NCBI GenBank assembly: GCA_049280995.1
Contig: JBAPRH010000026.1
Location: 1 to 64,000, forward strand
Length of the DNA: 64,000 bases
From: Silvibacterium sp049280995
Lineage (GTDB): Bacteria > Acidobacteriota > Terriglobia > Terriglobales > Acidobacteriaceae
Reading direction: 5' to 3'
How positions within the stretch are numbered: the first letter of the stretch is position 1; every line of letters begins with the position of its first letter. The notes beneath the pieces were generated by a model. The model was not told where the DNA came from. It ran no database searches and worked only from the letters and a program-made list of their open reading frames with translations. This document shows, one piece after another, positions 9,263-17,073 of this stretch. The position numbers and the translations under genes were made by a program.

Positions 9263-9557
9263 CGGCGCGCTTCCCTCACCTTTTCCGCGATTTCAAACAC
9301 AAGGACGCCTCTGCCCAATCCGCAAATCTGGAGCACAGAAGATTCGGAGGCGTCTGGCTTCTCTATCGGCGCGAACAGCAGAGGCTTTATGGGTCGGAGA
9401 TGCTCCTCAAGCGACACTCGACCCGCGCCGCTCATCAATGTTTCGTGGAAGCCCGTTTGATAACATCCGGTTCAGATGCCCCGCCCGCTCCATCCACCAG
9501 CATGTCGGGCGCCCGCATCCAACCCGGCAGGGCCAGGCAAGCAGAAGGAGAAATTCC

Positions 9558-10469
9558 ATGAAGGCAGTCGTACTCAAAGATTACGGAGACCCCAGCAAGC
9601 TTCAGATGGAAAACGTGGACCAGCCCGTCGCCGGACCCCGAGAAGTCCTCGTCCGCGTCCGCGCCACCAGCGTCAACCCCATCGATTGGAAGATTCGCAG
9701 CGGCGCTGCCCGGGGATACATCGACGTCAAGCTGCCCGCCATCCTTGGCCACGATCTGGCCGGTGAGGTCGAAGCAATCGGCGAGGGCGTGACCGGCTTC
9801 ACCAAAGGACAGCGCGTCATGGGCATCACCAGCAGAACCTATGCCGAGTTCGCCACCGCCAAAGCCGACGCGCTCGCACCCATCCCCGACATGCTCACCT
9901 TTGAGCAAGCCGCGGCTCTCCCGCTCGTCGTCACCACCGGAGCGCGGCTTATCGAGCACGCCGTTAAAATTCAGCCGGGCCAAAAGGTCCTGGTCCTCGG
10001 AGCGCTTGGCGGCGTGGGTCGCAGCGCCGTGCATGTCGCCCTCGGCCACGGAGCCACCGTGCTCGCCGGCGTCCGCAAATCCAGGATGGAAGAAGCCCAT
10101 ACCCTCGGTGCGCACCAGATCGTAGCCATTGACGATGAAAAAGAGCTGGAGAAGGTTCGAGACCTCGACGCGGTGGCCGACACCATAGGCGGACCCACCG
10201 CCGAGCGCGCTCTCCGCACGCTCAAAGAAGGCGGAGTCTTCGGGACCGTGAACGGAGCCCCCAAAGGCGCGGCCAGCCGCAACATTCGCGTCGCCGGATT
10301 CTCGGCCCAGCCCGACGCCGCCCGCCTCCGCGAATTAGCCAACGACGCCGCGCGCGGAAGCCTCAAAATCCCAGTCGCAAAAATCCTGCCGCTCGAAAAA
10401 GCGAGCGAAGCGCACAAGGACGCCGAACAAGGCCACACCCGCGGAAAAATCATCCTGCGCACCGCGTAA
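9558..10469 (+). CDS. NADPH:quinone oxidoreductase-like, zinc-free MDR family enzyme
   Basis: The 303-residue protein belongs to the medium-chain dehydrogenase/reductase superfamily, quinone-oxidoreductase branch. It has the GroES-like N-terminus (MKAVVLKDYGDPSKLQMENV, SVNPIDWKIRSG, LGHDLAGEVEAIGEGV) and a Rossmann domain with VLVLGALGGVGRSAVHVA. The structural-zinc cysteine cluster of alcohol dehydrogenases is absent, which fits the reductase branch. It likely reduces quinones or reactive carbonyls with NADPH; substrate unknown. The ATG at 9558 has an AAGGAG site 7 nt upstream, so the longer frame is rejected. It is divergent from motA and stands alone. Confidence 0.88.
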   Translation: MKAVVLKDYGDPSKLQMENVDQPVAGPREVLVRVRATSVNPIDWKIRSGAARGYIDVKLPAILGHDLAGEVEAIGEGVTGFTKGQRVMGITSRTYAEFATAKADALAPIPDMLTFEQAAALPLVVTTGARLIEHAVKIQPGQKVLVLGALGGVGRSAVHVALGHGATVLAGVRKSRMEEAHTLGAHQIVAIDDEKELEKVRDLDAVADTIGGPTAERALRTLKEGGVFGTVNGAPKGAASRNIRVAGFSAQPDAARLRELANDAARGSLKIPVAKILPLEKASEAHKDAEQGHTRGKIILRTA

Positions 10470-10588
10470 CGTTCCCCGAACGATGGTCATCCCGGCCTCG
10501 GCGCACTGCATTGGCGATCATTTGTCGAGAACCACATGCCTCGAAAACTAGTTTCGCTGATGTGAAGCCCTCTTTCCAGGACGAATCG

Positions 10589-10603
10589 GATACCATCGGT
10601 ATC
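10589..10603. promoter_or_regulatory. small palindrome upstream of secreted orphan gene
   Basis: GATACC and GGTATC arms separated by three bases form a perfect 6-3-6 inverted repeat in the 205-bp gap before the gene at 10675. It could be a regulator site. Nothing else in the gap supports it, and no promoter could be placed with confidence. Confidence 0.2.
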
Positions 10604-10674
10604 AATGACGTGTCGTAGTCGCGCCCTTGGACCATTGGCTTCAAATCTGGCACAATTGCTTCCCGGAGAATCAA

Positions 10675-11388
10675 ATGCGGAAGAACAATTTCTGGATCAC
10701 AGCTCAAGCATTCGTTGTTTTGGTCTTTGTAGCCTGCCCAATCTGTTCTCGAGCGCAGGTTGAAAAGACTCCCTATCCGGCCATGGCTTCTCTCGATCAG
10801 TATTTGATTCCGGACCAAAATGCTGAGATCGCGCTGGCTCGCAGTGCGGCTCCAGCATCGATTTCGGATGCAGCCGACGTGATGGTGCTGGGACGGCGTG
10901 GCTATACGACCGCCGTGAAAGGTTCGAACGGCTTTCTCTGTTATGTGGAGCGATCCTGGGCCAAGGACACGGACGCTCCAGGCTTCTGGAATCCGAAGAT
11001 GCGCGCCCCCAATTGCTTCAATCGGGCGGCGGCCAGGAGCGTTTCACAAATCTATCTGATGAAGACCCGGCTTGTGCTGGCAGGCAAATCGAAGGCGGAG
11101 ATCGTGCAGGCGATCACTGCAGCACTCAATAGCGGAGAACTGCCCGCACTGGCGCCGGGGGCCATGTGCTACATGATGTCGAAGCAACAGTACCTCAGCG
11201 ACCAGGGCAGGAACTGGTACCCGCACGTGATGTTCTATGGTGCGGGCGACGCGGCGAAGAGCTGGGGGGCAAATCTGCCAGGCTCACCAGTGATCGCGTC
11301 TTATGATCCGGAAGCGCGAGTGACAACTTTCATGGTCGTGGTGCATGACTGGTCGGACGGGACCCCGGGCCCGCCGATGGAGCACTGA
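10675..11388 (+). CDS. secreted protein of unknown function
   Basis: I do not recognise this 237-residue protein. A signal peptide is clear (MRKNNFWITAQAFVVLVFVACPICSRAQ). The mature part contains four cysteines (CYVE, NCFN, MCYM and one in the signal region) and a Trp/Tyr-rich C-terminal segment ending GTPGPPMEH. Sequences such as VMVLGRRGYTTAVKGSNGFLCYVERSW and MSKQQYLSDQGRNWYPHVMFYG look like a compact extracytoplasmic domain without a known catalytic motif. The ATG at 10675 follows CGGAGAA; the longer frame adds 16 residues with no signal character. Neighbours give no functional hint. Confidence 0.7.
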   Translation: MRKNNFWITAQAFVVLVFVACPICSRAQVEKTPYPAMASLDQYLIPDQNAEIALARSAAPASISDAADVMVLGRRGYTTAVKGSNGFLCYVERSWAKDTDAPGFWNPKMRAPNCFNRAAARSVSQIYLMKTRLVLAGKSKAEIVQAITAALNSGELPALAPGAMCYMMSKQQYLSDQGRNWYPHVMFYGAGDAAKSWGANLPGSPVIASYDPEARVTTFMVVVHDWSDGTPGPPMEH

Positions 11389-11566
11389 CCCGCAACTCTA
11401 ACTAAGCTGCTCGTACAGGTCAGATCGCTCCTGGAAAGTCGGCCAGTATTCAGGAATTCCATCGCGGTGACGCCAGAATGGCGACAACAGCCCAATTCAC
11501 TCATTGAAGCGCGAGAACCTATGTCTTGGCCATTCAGAACCGTCGACTTAAACTGACCCACTATCC

Positions 11567-13003
11567 CTACTTTGCCTCCGGCAGCCGAACCACAAATTCC
11601 GTCCGCCCCGGCTCGCTCGCGAACGTAATCTCTCCGCCAAACTGCCCCACCACAATGCGGTGCGCGATGTCGAGGCCGAGGCCCGTGCCCACGCCCGCGG
11701 CCTTGGTCGTGAAAAACGGCTCAAAGATGTGGTCGCGATATTCGCTCGCAATGCCCGCGCCCTCGTCGGCAATCCCAATCTGGACCTTCCCATCCTCAAC
11801 CCACGTCCGAATCACAATCTCGCCCTTCTCCGGCGAAGCGTCAATCGCGTTGTCCAGAATGTTCGTCCAAACCTGGCTCAGCCCCGTGCCCTTCGTTTTG
11901 ATCTTCGGAATCTCCGCCGCAAAAATCTTGCGGATACTCAACTGCTTCTGCCGGAATTTATAGGCAAGGATGGTCAGCGTGCTCTGAATGCTGTCGTGAA
12001 CGTCGATTTCGCGCTCGCGGTTCTTGTCGTCGTAGGCATATTTCTTCACCGCGATGACCAGGTCCGTCACCCGCGTCACGCTCTCCTCAATCGTGCCCAC
12101 CAGCTGCAAACTCGACACCAGCGACTCCAGCCAGTTCAGCGCATCCGAGAGCACCGCATCAGGAAACGCCCGCTTCGCGCACTCAATGTCCTCTTTGCCC
12201 CAGCCCACCGCCACCAGAGTCGGCGCAATCTTCCACGCATTCTCGACCCCCGCGCCTTCCAGCCACTCCAGCAGGGCCTCCTCGGCGTCGGATTGCTCCA
12301 TCGACCCCATCGCCTGCGGCTTCTGAAACTTCAGCGCCTCGGCCTGCAGTTCCGCCATACAGCTCAGTTGATCGGCATTCAGCTTCGCCTGGGTAAACCG
12401 CAGGCTGATCTCCTGCAGTCGAACCAGATTCTCCCTGAGTTGCGCCGCCGCCCGCCGAGCCGCCGCGCCCGGATTGTTCAACTCGTGCATCAGCCCCGCC
12501 GCCATCGTTCCCAACGAGACAAGCTTTTCCCGGTGTAGCGTCATAAGCTGATACGCTTCCAGCCGCCGCCCCATATTCAGCAGCACGCCTGACCGCACCA
12601 CCGGACAGGTGCTCATCAGTTTCCAGAAAGACGGTCCGTCCACGCGAAGCAGGGTACTGTCCGCCATCGCTTCAACATGCACCGCCGACAGCGGCGTTCC
12701 CGTCAACAGAGGAACCTCGCCGAACGTATCGCCGTCCTTCAGCGTGCCCAGCAGCGTGCAGCCGCCGTCCGCCTCCGGCTTGGTCGCGCGCACCCCGCCC
12801 CGCAGTAGCACCCAAAAATAAAGATGCGCTTCCCCTCGATCAATCAGGACCGCCCCCGCCGGCGCATCCAACAACTCAAGCTCGCCCAGGCAATCCAGGT
12901 CCGCATCCTTCACATGTTGGAATAGTGGGATCCGCCGCAGCTGCGTGAGCATTTGTCTCGCGGAAACCAGTTTCGACGTTACGTTCGTCTCTTGACCTTC
13001 CAT
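11567..13003 (-). CDS. sensor histidine kinase with N-terminal cyclic-nucleotide-binding domain
   Basis: This 478-residue cytoplasmic kinase starts with a cNMP-binding (Crp-like) domain at about residues 25-135 (LFQHVKDADLDCLGELELL, FWVLLRGGVRA, GDTFGEVPLLTG). A HisKA-type helix follows with H173 in GLMHELNNPGAAARRAAAQL. The C-terminal HATPase has N box DNAIDASPEKGEI, IADEGAGI and VGTGLGLDIAHRIV. There is no transmembrane segment, so the signal is internal. It lies 116 bp downstream of a receiver/thioredoxin-reductase-like fusion on the same strand, and the two probably form a two-component pair. The phosphate-cassette motif that would show true cyclic nucleotide binding is not obvious, so the domain may sense something else. 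Confidence 0.88.
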   Translation of the reverse strand: MEGQETNVTSKLVSARQMLTQLRRIPLFQHVKDADLDCLGELELLDAPAGAVLIDRGEAHLYFWVLLRGGVRATKPEADGGCTLLGTLKDGDTFGEVPLLTGTPLSAVHVEAMADSTLLRVDGPSFWKLMSTCPVVRSGVLLNMGRRLEAYQLMTLHREKLVSLGTMAAGLMHELNNPGAAARRAAAQLRENLVRLQEISLRFTQAKLNADQLSCMAELQAEALKFQKPQAMGSMEQSDAEEALLEWLEGAGVENAWKIAPTLVAVGWGKEDIECAKRAFPDAVLSDALNWLESLVSSLQLVGTIEESVTRVTDLVIAVKKYAYDDKNREREIDVHDSIQSTLTILAYKFRQKQLSIRKIFAAEIPKIKTKGTGLSQVWTNILDNAIDASPEKGEIVIRTWVEDGKVQIGIADEGAGIASEYRDHIFEPFFTTKAAGVGTGLGLDIAHRIVVGQFGGEITFASEPGRTEFVVRLPEAK

Positions 13004-13119
13004 TGATTCGCTTTTCTCGTCATCCGGAAACCAGTCCGGAAATACACAACTAAATTAAAGCTCCGCGAGTTGAGCCCCAAGGCTTCCTCACTGAAGAACC
13101 AAAGCAAACTCCGCGGCGC

Positions 13120-14772
13120 TTAAAAGCGCGCCAGGTATTGGTGCATGAACTGCACCGCAATCGAGCCTTCGCCCACCGCCGACGCTACCCGCTTCACCGA
13201 CCCATGCCGCACGTCTCCGGCCACAAAAACCCCCGCCATGCTGGTCTCCAGCAAATACGGATCCCGATCTTCCTTCCATCGCCGCGGCAGTTTCCCATCC
13301 ACCCGCAAATCCGGCCCCGAAAGCACAAACCCTCGCGGATCGCACATGATCTGCTCCGGAAGCCACCCGGTTGTGGGCGCCGCCCCGATGAAGATGAACA
13401 ACCCAGTCGTCGGAACCACCCGCTCTTCGCCGCGGCACCGAAGCTTCAAGCTTTCCAGGCGGCCATTTCCAAGTGCTTCCACCACCTCGGAACAAGTCTC
13501 CACCTTTATATTCGATGTGTTGCGAATCCGATCGATTAAATATTTCGACATGCTTGTTTCGAGCGACTCTCCCCGTACCAGCATCGTTACCTGCCGGGCG
13601 TGCTGCGAAAAGTGCATCACCGCCTGCCCCGCCGAATTAGCTCCGCCCACGACGTACACTTCTTCGTCCTTGCAGGCTTTCGCCTCCTCCAGTGCCGCGC
13701 CATAGTACACGCCCGCGCCGGTCATCCGTTCCACCCCGGGAGCCTGTAATCGCCGGTAGTTCACCCCCATCGCAATCAGCCCCACATGACAGGAAATCTC
13801 CCGCCCGTCCCCCATCAGCATCAGACGGTATTGGTTTTCCGTCCGGATACCGGTCACGCACTGGGTCAGAAACTCCACTCCAAACCGCGAAGCCTGCACG
13901 TATGCCCGACGCGCCAGGTCCGCGCCGCTCACGCCCGAAGGAAATCCCAGGTAATTCTCGATCCGCGAGCTGGATCCCGCCTGCCCACCCGGAGACTCCG
14001 GCTCGACCACCAGCGTCCTCAGCCCCTCCGAGGCCGCATAAACTGCCGCCGCCAGCCCCGCCGGTCCCGCGCCCACGACCACCAGATCATAGAAATCCTT
14101 CTCCGCATGGGTCTTCAGGCCAACCTTTTCCGCCAGCGCCGTCTGGCTCGGCTGCACAATCGACGATCCGTCCGGGAAAAGCACCGCCGGCAGCCGCCGG
14201 TCATCCAGCCCGTACCGCTCCAGCAGCGCAAAAGCCTCGCTCTCTCGCTCCGGATCAAGCCATAAATAGGGAACCCGGTTCCGCGAGAGAAAATCCCGAA
14301 CCTGGTAGTCCTGCGCCGACCAGCGCGGCCCAATCACCCGCAGCCCCTCAAACGGAGCCTTGTACCCGTGCTGCCAGTCGTCCAGCAAATCGTCCAGCAC
14401 CGGATAAAGCTGCTCCTCCGGCGGGTCCCAGGGCTTGGTCAGGTAATACTGAATCCGCGCCGTGTTGATCGCCCGGATCGCCGCCTCCGTGTCCGCATAC
14501 GCGGTCAGCAGTACCCGCTTCGCCGCCGGATAGACCTTCTGCGCTTTCTCCAGGAAATCCACTCCCTGCATCCCCGGCATCCGCTGATCGGAGAGAAAAA
14601 GCGCAACCTCGTCCCCCCTCTGCTGAAGCTGGGCGCAGGTATCCAGTGCCGCCTGCCCCGATCCGGCGCGAACAATCCGGTAATTCGGCCCGTATTTCCG
14701 TCGCAGGTCCTGAATAATCGCCTCAAGAACGCTGGCGTCGTCATCCACCGCTAAAATGACCGGCTTCCCCAT
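13120..14772 (-). CDS. receiver domain fused to thioredoxin-reductase-like FAD oxidoreductase
   Basis: The 550-residue protein joins three parts. Residues 1-125 are a receiver (AVDDDASVLEAI, phospho-acceptor D62 in FLSDQRMPG, T90, K113 in YYLTKPWD). Residues ~140-225 resemble a glutaredoxin/thioredoxin fold (VRDFLSRNRVPYLWLD, LPAVLFPDGS). Residues 226-550 are a thioredoxin-reductase-type flavoprotein with FAD motif VVGAGPAGLAAAVYA, GGQAG, IENYLGFP, a second nucleotide motif (VYVVGGANSAGQAVMHF) and GVFVAGDVRHGSVKRVASAVGEG. The redox CxxC expected just before the second motif is replaced by YYGAALEEAKAC. Start ATG 14772 is where the receiver begins. It probably signals with the downstream kinase. 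Confidence 0.88.
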   Translation of the reverse strand: MGKPVILAVDDDASVLEAIIQDLRRKYGPNYRIVRAGSGQAALDTCAQLQQRGDEVALFLSDQRMPGMQGVDFLEKAQKVYPAAKRVLLTAYADTEAAIRAINTARIQYYLTKPWDPPEEQLYPVLDDLLDDWQHGYKAPFEGLRVIGPRWSAQDYQVRDFLSRNRVPYLWLDPERESEAFALLERYGLDDRRLPAVLFPDGSSIVQPSQTALAEKVGLKTHAEKDFYDLVVVGAGPAGLAAAVYAASEGLRTLVVEPESPGGQAGSSSRIENYLGFPSGVSGADLARRAYVQASRFGVEFLTQCVTGIRTENQYRLMLMGDGREISCHVGLIAMGVNYRRLQAPGVERMTGAGVYYGAALEEAKACKDEEVYVVGGANSAGQAVMHFSQHARQVTMLVRGESLETSMSKYLIDRIRNTSNIKVETCSEVVEALGNGRLESLKLRCRGEERVVPTTGLFIFIGAAPTTGWLPEQIMCDPRGFVLSGPDLRVDGKLPRRWKEDRDPYLLETSMAGVFVAGDVRHGSVKRVASAVGEGSIAVQFMHQYLARF

Positions 14773-14866
14773 CGTTTTTCCAGTGTATCCTCTGGGCGCA
14801 AAGCTCGAAAAATGCCGCGAAAAGCCAGAGAAAACCGAGAGCGGCGTCACAAAACGGCTCAAACTA

Positions 14867-14879
14867 TCCCAAAATGGGA
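14867..14879. promoter_or_regulatory. candidate operator upstream of receiver-TrxR fusion gene
   Basis: TCCCA and TGGGA arms separated by AAA form a perfect inverted repeat 95 bp upstream of the start of the receiver-fusion gene. Its position suits a regulator site for that gene. No cognate regulator can be named. Confidence 0.3.
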
Positions 14880-15060
14880 CGTTACTCTGGTTATCAGTTG
14901 TCACTTTTTTGTTTGCAAACGCGACGTTCTCGGTTACTCTTGTCAGCAAACACCGGTAACACAACAGAACACTTCTGGCATATCCGAGCTGCATCGAAGA
15001 TATGCTTTAAGTACTAGCTTTGTTCTAAAAAGAAACAGCTTAGCATCAGCTACAAAGTTT

Positions 15061-15115
15061 GAGCCGATGGAGCATGCAAACGCAGCCACTGCGCGAAGCA
15101 TGCTCGGCTCTTTTT
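15061..15115 (+). terminator. intrinsic terminator upstream of a LuxR-type regulator
   Basis: GAGCATGC at 15070-15077 pairs with GCATGCTC at 15098-15105. The outer GAGCC/GGCTC arms extend the stem around a short bulge, and five T residues follow at 15111-15115. The polarity is plus. No plus-strand protein gene lies upstream in the intergenic region, so it would end either a small RNA or a leader transcript of the regulator starting at 15183. Confidence 0.55.
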
Positions 15116-15182
15116 CACGGAAGCTTTGTCGTAGTCCAGGCAATGCGTCCTTTATCTGCCTAACACGGGAAATGTGTGAGAA

Positions 15183-15839
15183 ATGAACAAGATCATACTT
15201 GCTGATAATCAGGCTATCTTCAGAGCGGGGACGGCTAAAATTCTGGCCATTGAGGATGACTTCCGAATCATCGCGCACTGCGGCGAACCAGCCCGCTTAT
15301 TTCAGGTCCTGGAAACCTTTCGCGGCGCAACCCTCATCTTTTCGTCTTCCATGAAGCTCAACACCCTCGAGGTCATGGCGCGCGTTCGCTCCACCGGAAG
15401 CCGCGCCGTCGTCATCGTCGAGAATCACGAGCCTATCCAGCCCTTTCTCGCGGACGGCGTCAACGGAGCCGTCCATCGCTCCGTCAGCGGTCCCTCGCTG
15501 ATCGATTGCATGCGCCGTGTCATCCGCGGCGAACGCGGCGTCATCGCCAACGGCTGCCAGGGAACCATCCACGAGGACGACCCCGTGGGCGTCCGCGTCC
15601 GCGACCGCCTCACCCCCAAGGAAATGAAAATCGTCGCCCTCATCATCCAGGGCTGCAAGAATAAGGAAATCGCCCTCCGCCTCATCACCACTGAACAGGT
15701 CGTCAAAAACTACCTGCGCAGCATCTACGACAAAACCGGCGTCTCCGACCGGCTCGAACTGGCTCTCTTCACCATCCATCACCGAATGCTGGCCGAAGCG
15801 GCCATCGCGGCCGGCGACCTCATTATGCAGGCCAACTAA
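15183..15839 (+). CDS. LuxR/NarL-type transcriptional regulator with degenerate receiver
   Basis: The 218-residue protein has the layout of a NarL-family response regulator: an N-terminal receiver-like domain (MNKIILADNQAIFRAGTAKIL) and a C-terminal LuxR HTH at about 142-200 (LTPKEMKIVALIIQGCKNKEIALRL, VKNYLRSIYDKTGV). At the position of the phospho-acceptor aspartate (around 54) the strand reads LIFSSSMKLN, with serines instead of Asp. The conserved Thr and Lys strands (VVIVENHE, GAVHRSVS) are also altered. The domain therefore probably does not take phosphate in the usual way and may act constitutively or by ligand or protein contact. The ATG at 15183 is the first of the frame. An upstream terminator lies 68 bp before it. 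Confidence 0.88.
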   Translation: MNKIILADNQAIFRAGTAKILAIEDDFRIIAHCGEPARLFQVLETFRGATLIFSSSMKLNTLEVMARVRSTGSRAVVIVENHEPIQPFLADGVNGAVHRSVSGPSLIDCMRRVIRGERGVIANGCQGTIHEDDPVGVRVRDRLTPKEMKIVALIIQGCKNKEIALRLITTEQVVKNYLRSIYDKTGVSDRLELALFTIHHRMLAEAAIAAGDLIMQAN

Positions 15840-15851
15840 CAGCCCTCCCCC

Positions 15852-15889
15852 AAAAAACAGCAAGCCCCGTCCTACCGACGGGGCTTGCT
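15852..15889 (-). terminator. intrinsic terminator of transaldolase gene
   Basis: A 13-bp perfect stem (AGCAAGCCCCGTC with its complement) and 5-nt loop span 15859-15889. On the minus strand it is followed by six T residues (15857-15852). It lies 61 bp downstream of the transaldolase stop and between two convergent genes; on the plus strand no T-run follows, so minus-strand use is favoured. Confidence 0.8.
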
Positions 15890-15949
15890 CATTCCGAAAT
15901 ACGCGACAGGGGCATCGCGGTTCCCTAAACGGTCAGTTGACGATCAATC

Positions 15950-16960
15950 CTAGTCCGCGCCGACGGGCCTCGGCGCATTCGCACTCATCTCCGCTACTCG
16001 CTGTGCCAGCAGGTGTTCCAGTTGCTCCAGCGCCTTTGAGAAACCTTCAATTCCCTCTTTCAGCTTGTCATGAGCCATACGGTCGGCTTCGTGCATCTTC
16101 TCGAAGGTCGCATGGTCAATGTGCAGCTTCTCGATCTCCATCGCCTTCGCCTTCTCCGGATCGAGTTTGCGCGGCAGCACTTCGAGCGTGGCGTCCAGCT
16201 CTTCGATCAGCTTTGGTGAAATCGTCAGCAAGTCGCACCCGGCCAGCTCGCGAATCTCGCCCATATTGCGGAAGCTAGCGCCCATCACCTGTGTCTTGTA
16301 GCCGAACTTCTTGAAGTAGTTATAAACCGTGGTCACCGACTGCACGCCCGGATCGTCCGCTCCCTGGTAGTCCTTGCCCGTGTCTTTCTTGTACCAATCC
16401 AGAATCCGCCCCACGAACGGCGAAACCAACGTAACCTTCGCCTCCGCGCACGCGATCGCCTGATGAAGGCCGAACAGCAGCGTCAGGTTGCAGTGGATCC
16501 CTTCCTTCTCCAGTTGCTCGGCCGCTTTGATTCCCGCCCAGGTCGAGGCAATCTTGATCAGCACCCGCTCCTTCGAGACGCCCTGCTCCGCATAAAGCCG
16601 GATAATGTCGCGCGCCTGCTTCATCGTCTTCTCCGTGTCGTAGGAGACGCGCGCGTCCACTTCGGTTGAAACGCGGCCCGGAATAATGCTGAGAATCTTC
16701 TTCCCGAAGGCCACCGCCAGATGCTTGAACGCCTCCTTCGCAACCGCTTCGTCCGTTGCGTCCTCGCCCAGTCGCTTCTTCGCGTCTGCCAGCACGCTGT
16801 CCACAATTGGCGCATACTGTGGCATCTGCGCCGCCGCTGTAATCAGCGACGGATTCGTCGTCGAATCCTGCGGCTTCACCTTCTCAATCGCGTCAATATC
16901 GCCCGTATCGGACACTACGGTGGTCATCCCGCGCAGTTGTTCCAGCAAACTCTTCGCCAT
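15950..16960 (-). CDS. tal: transaldolase (TalB type)
   Basis: Transaldolase moves a dihydroxyacetone unit between sugar phosphates in the non-oxidative pentose phosphate pathway. The 336-residue protein matches the long TalB class: LLEQLRGMTTVVSDTGDIDAIEKVKPQDSTTNPSL at the N-terminus, the Schiff-base lysine in RVLIKIASTWAGI, CNLTLLFGLHQAIACAEA and FVGRILDWYKK. The start at 16960 follows an AGGAGG site; a GTG/ATG six codons earlier is less well placed. A FAH-family gene lies 113 bp upstream on the same strand and an intrinsic terminator follows the stop. Confidence 0.96.
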   Translation of the reverse strand: MAKSLLEQLRGMTTVVSDTGDIDAIEKVKPQDSTTNPSLITAAAQMPQYAPIVDSVLADAKKRLGEDATDEAVAKEAFKHLAVAFGKKILSIIPGRVSTEVDARVSYDTEKTMKQARDIIRLYAEQGVSKERVLIKIASTWAGIKAAEQLEKEGIHCNLTLLFGLHQAIACAEAKVTLVSPFVGRILDWYKKDTGKDYQGADDPGVQSVTTVYNYFKKFGYKTQVMGASFRNMGEIRELAGCDLLTISPKLIEELDATLEVLPRKLDPEKAKAMEIEKLHIDHATFEKMHEADRMAHDKLKEGIEGFSKALEQLEHLLAQRVAEMSANAPRPVGAD

Positions 16961-17073
16961 GCTTCCTCCTTGCCACACTTAGCCATTATCGGCCATCTCC
17001 CAGCGAAATCAAATGACTGCGCCGGACGAGCAGATTCTTGAGCGTCGCTATCCTGGTTGGATGCGCATATGCC

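Larger units (their letters stand above)
14773..15182. other. 410-bp intergenic region between divergent signalling genes
   Basis: No credible protein gene is seen here. From left to right it holds a TCCCA/TGGGA palindrome near the start of the receiver-fusion gene, a 10-bp perfect palindrome GTTTGCAAAC at 14911-14920, an imperfect hairpin around 15019-15044 (AGCTTTGTTCT with AGAAACAGCT), and a strong hairpin plus T-run at 15061-15115. The last points along the plus strand toward the regulator at 15183. The base composition is visibly more AT-rich than the flanking genes. Confidence 0.6.

Noticed and set aside
10450..10818. Open frame on the minus strand, 122 residues
   Set aside because: No recognisable domain, no ribosome site, and it runs antisense over the start of the plus-strand secreted protein gene, which has a clear signal peptide.
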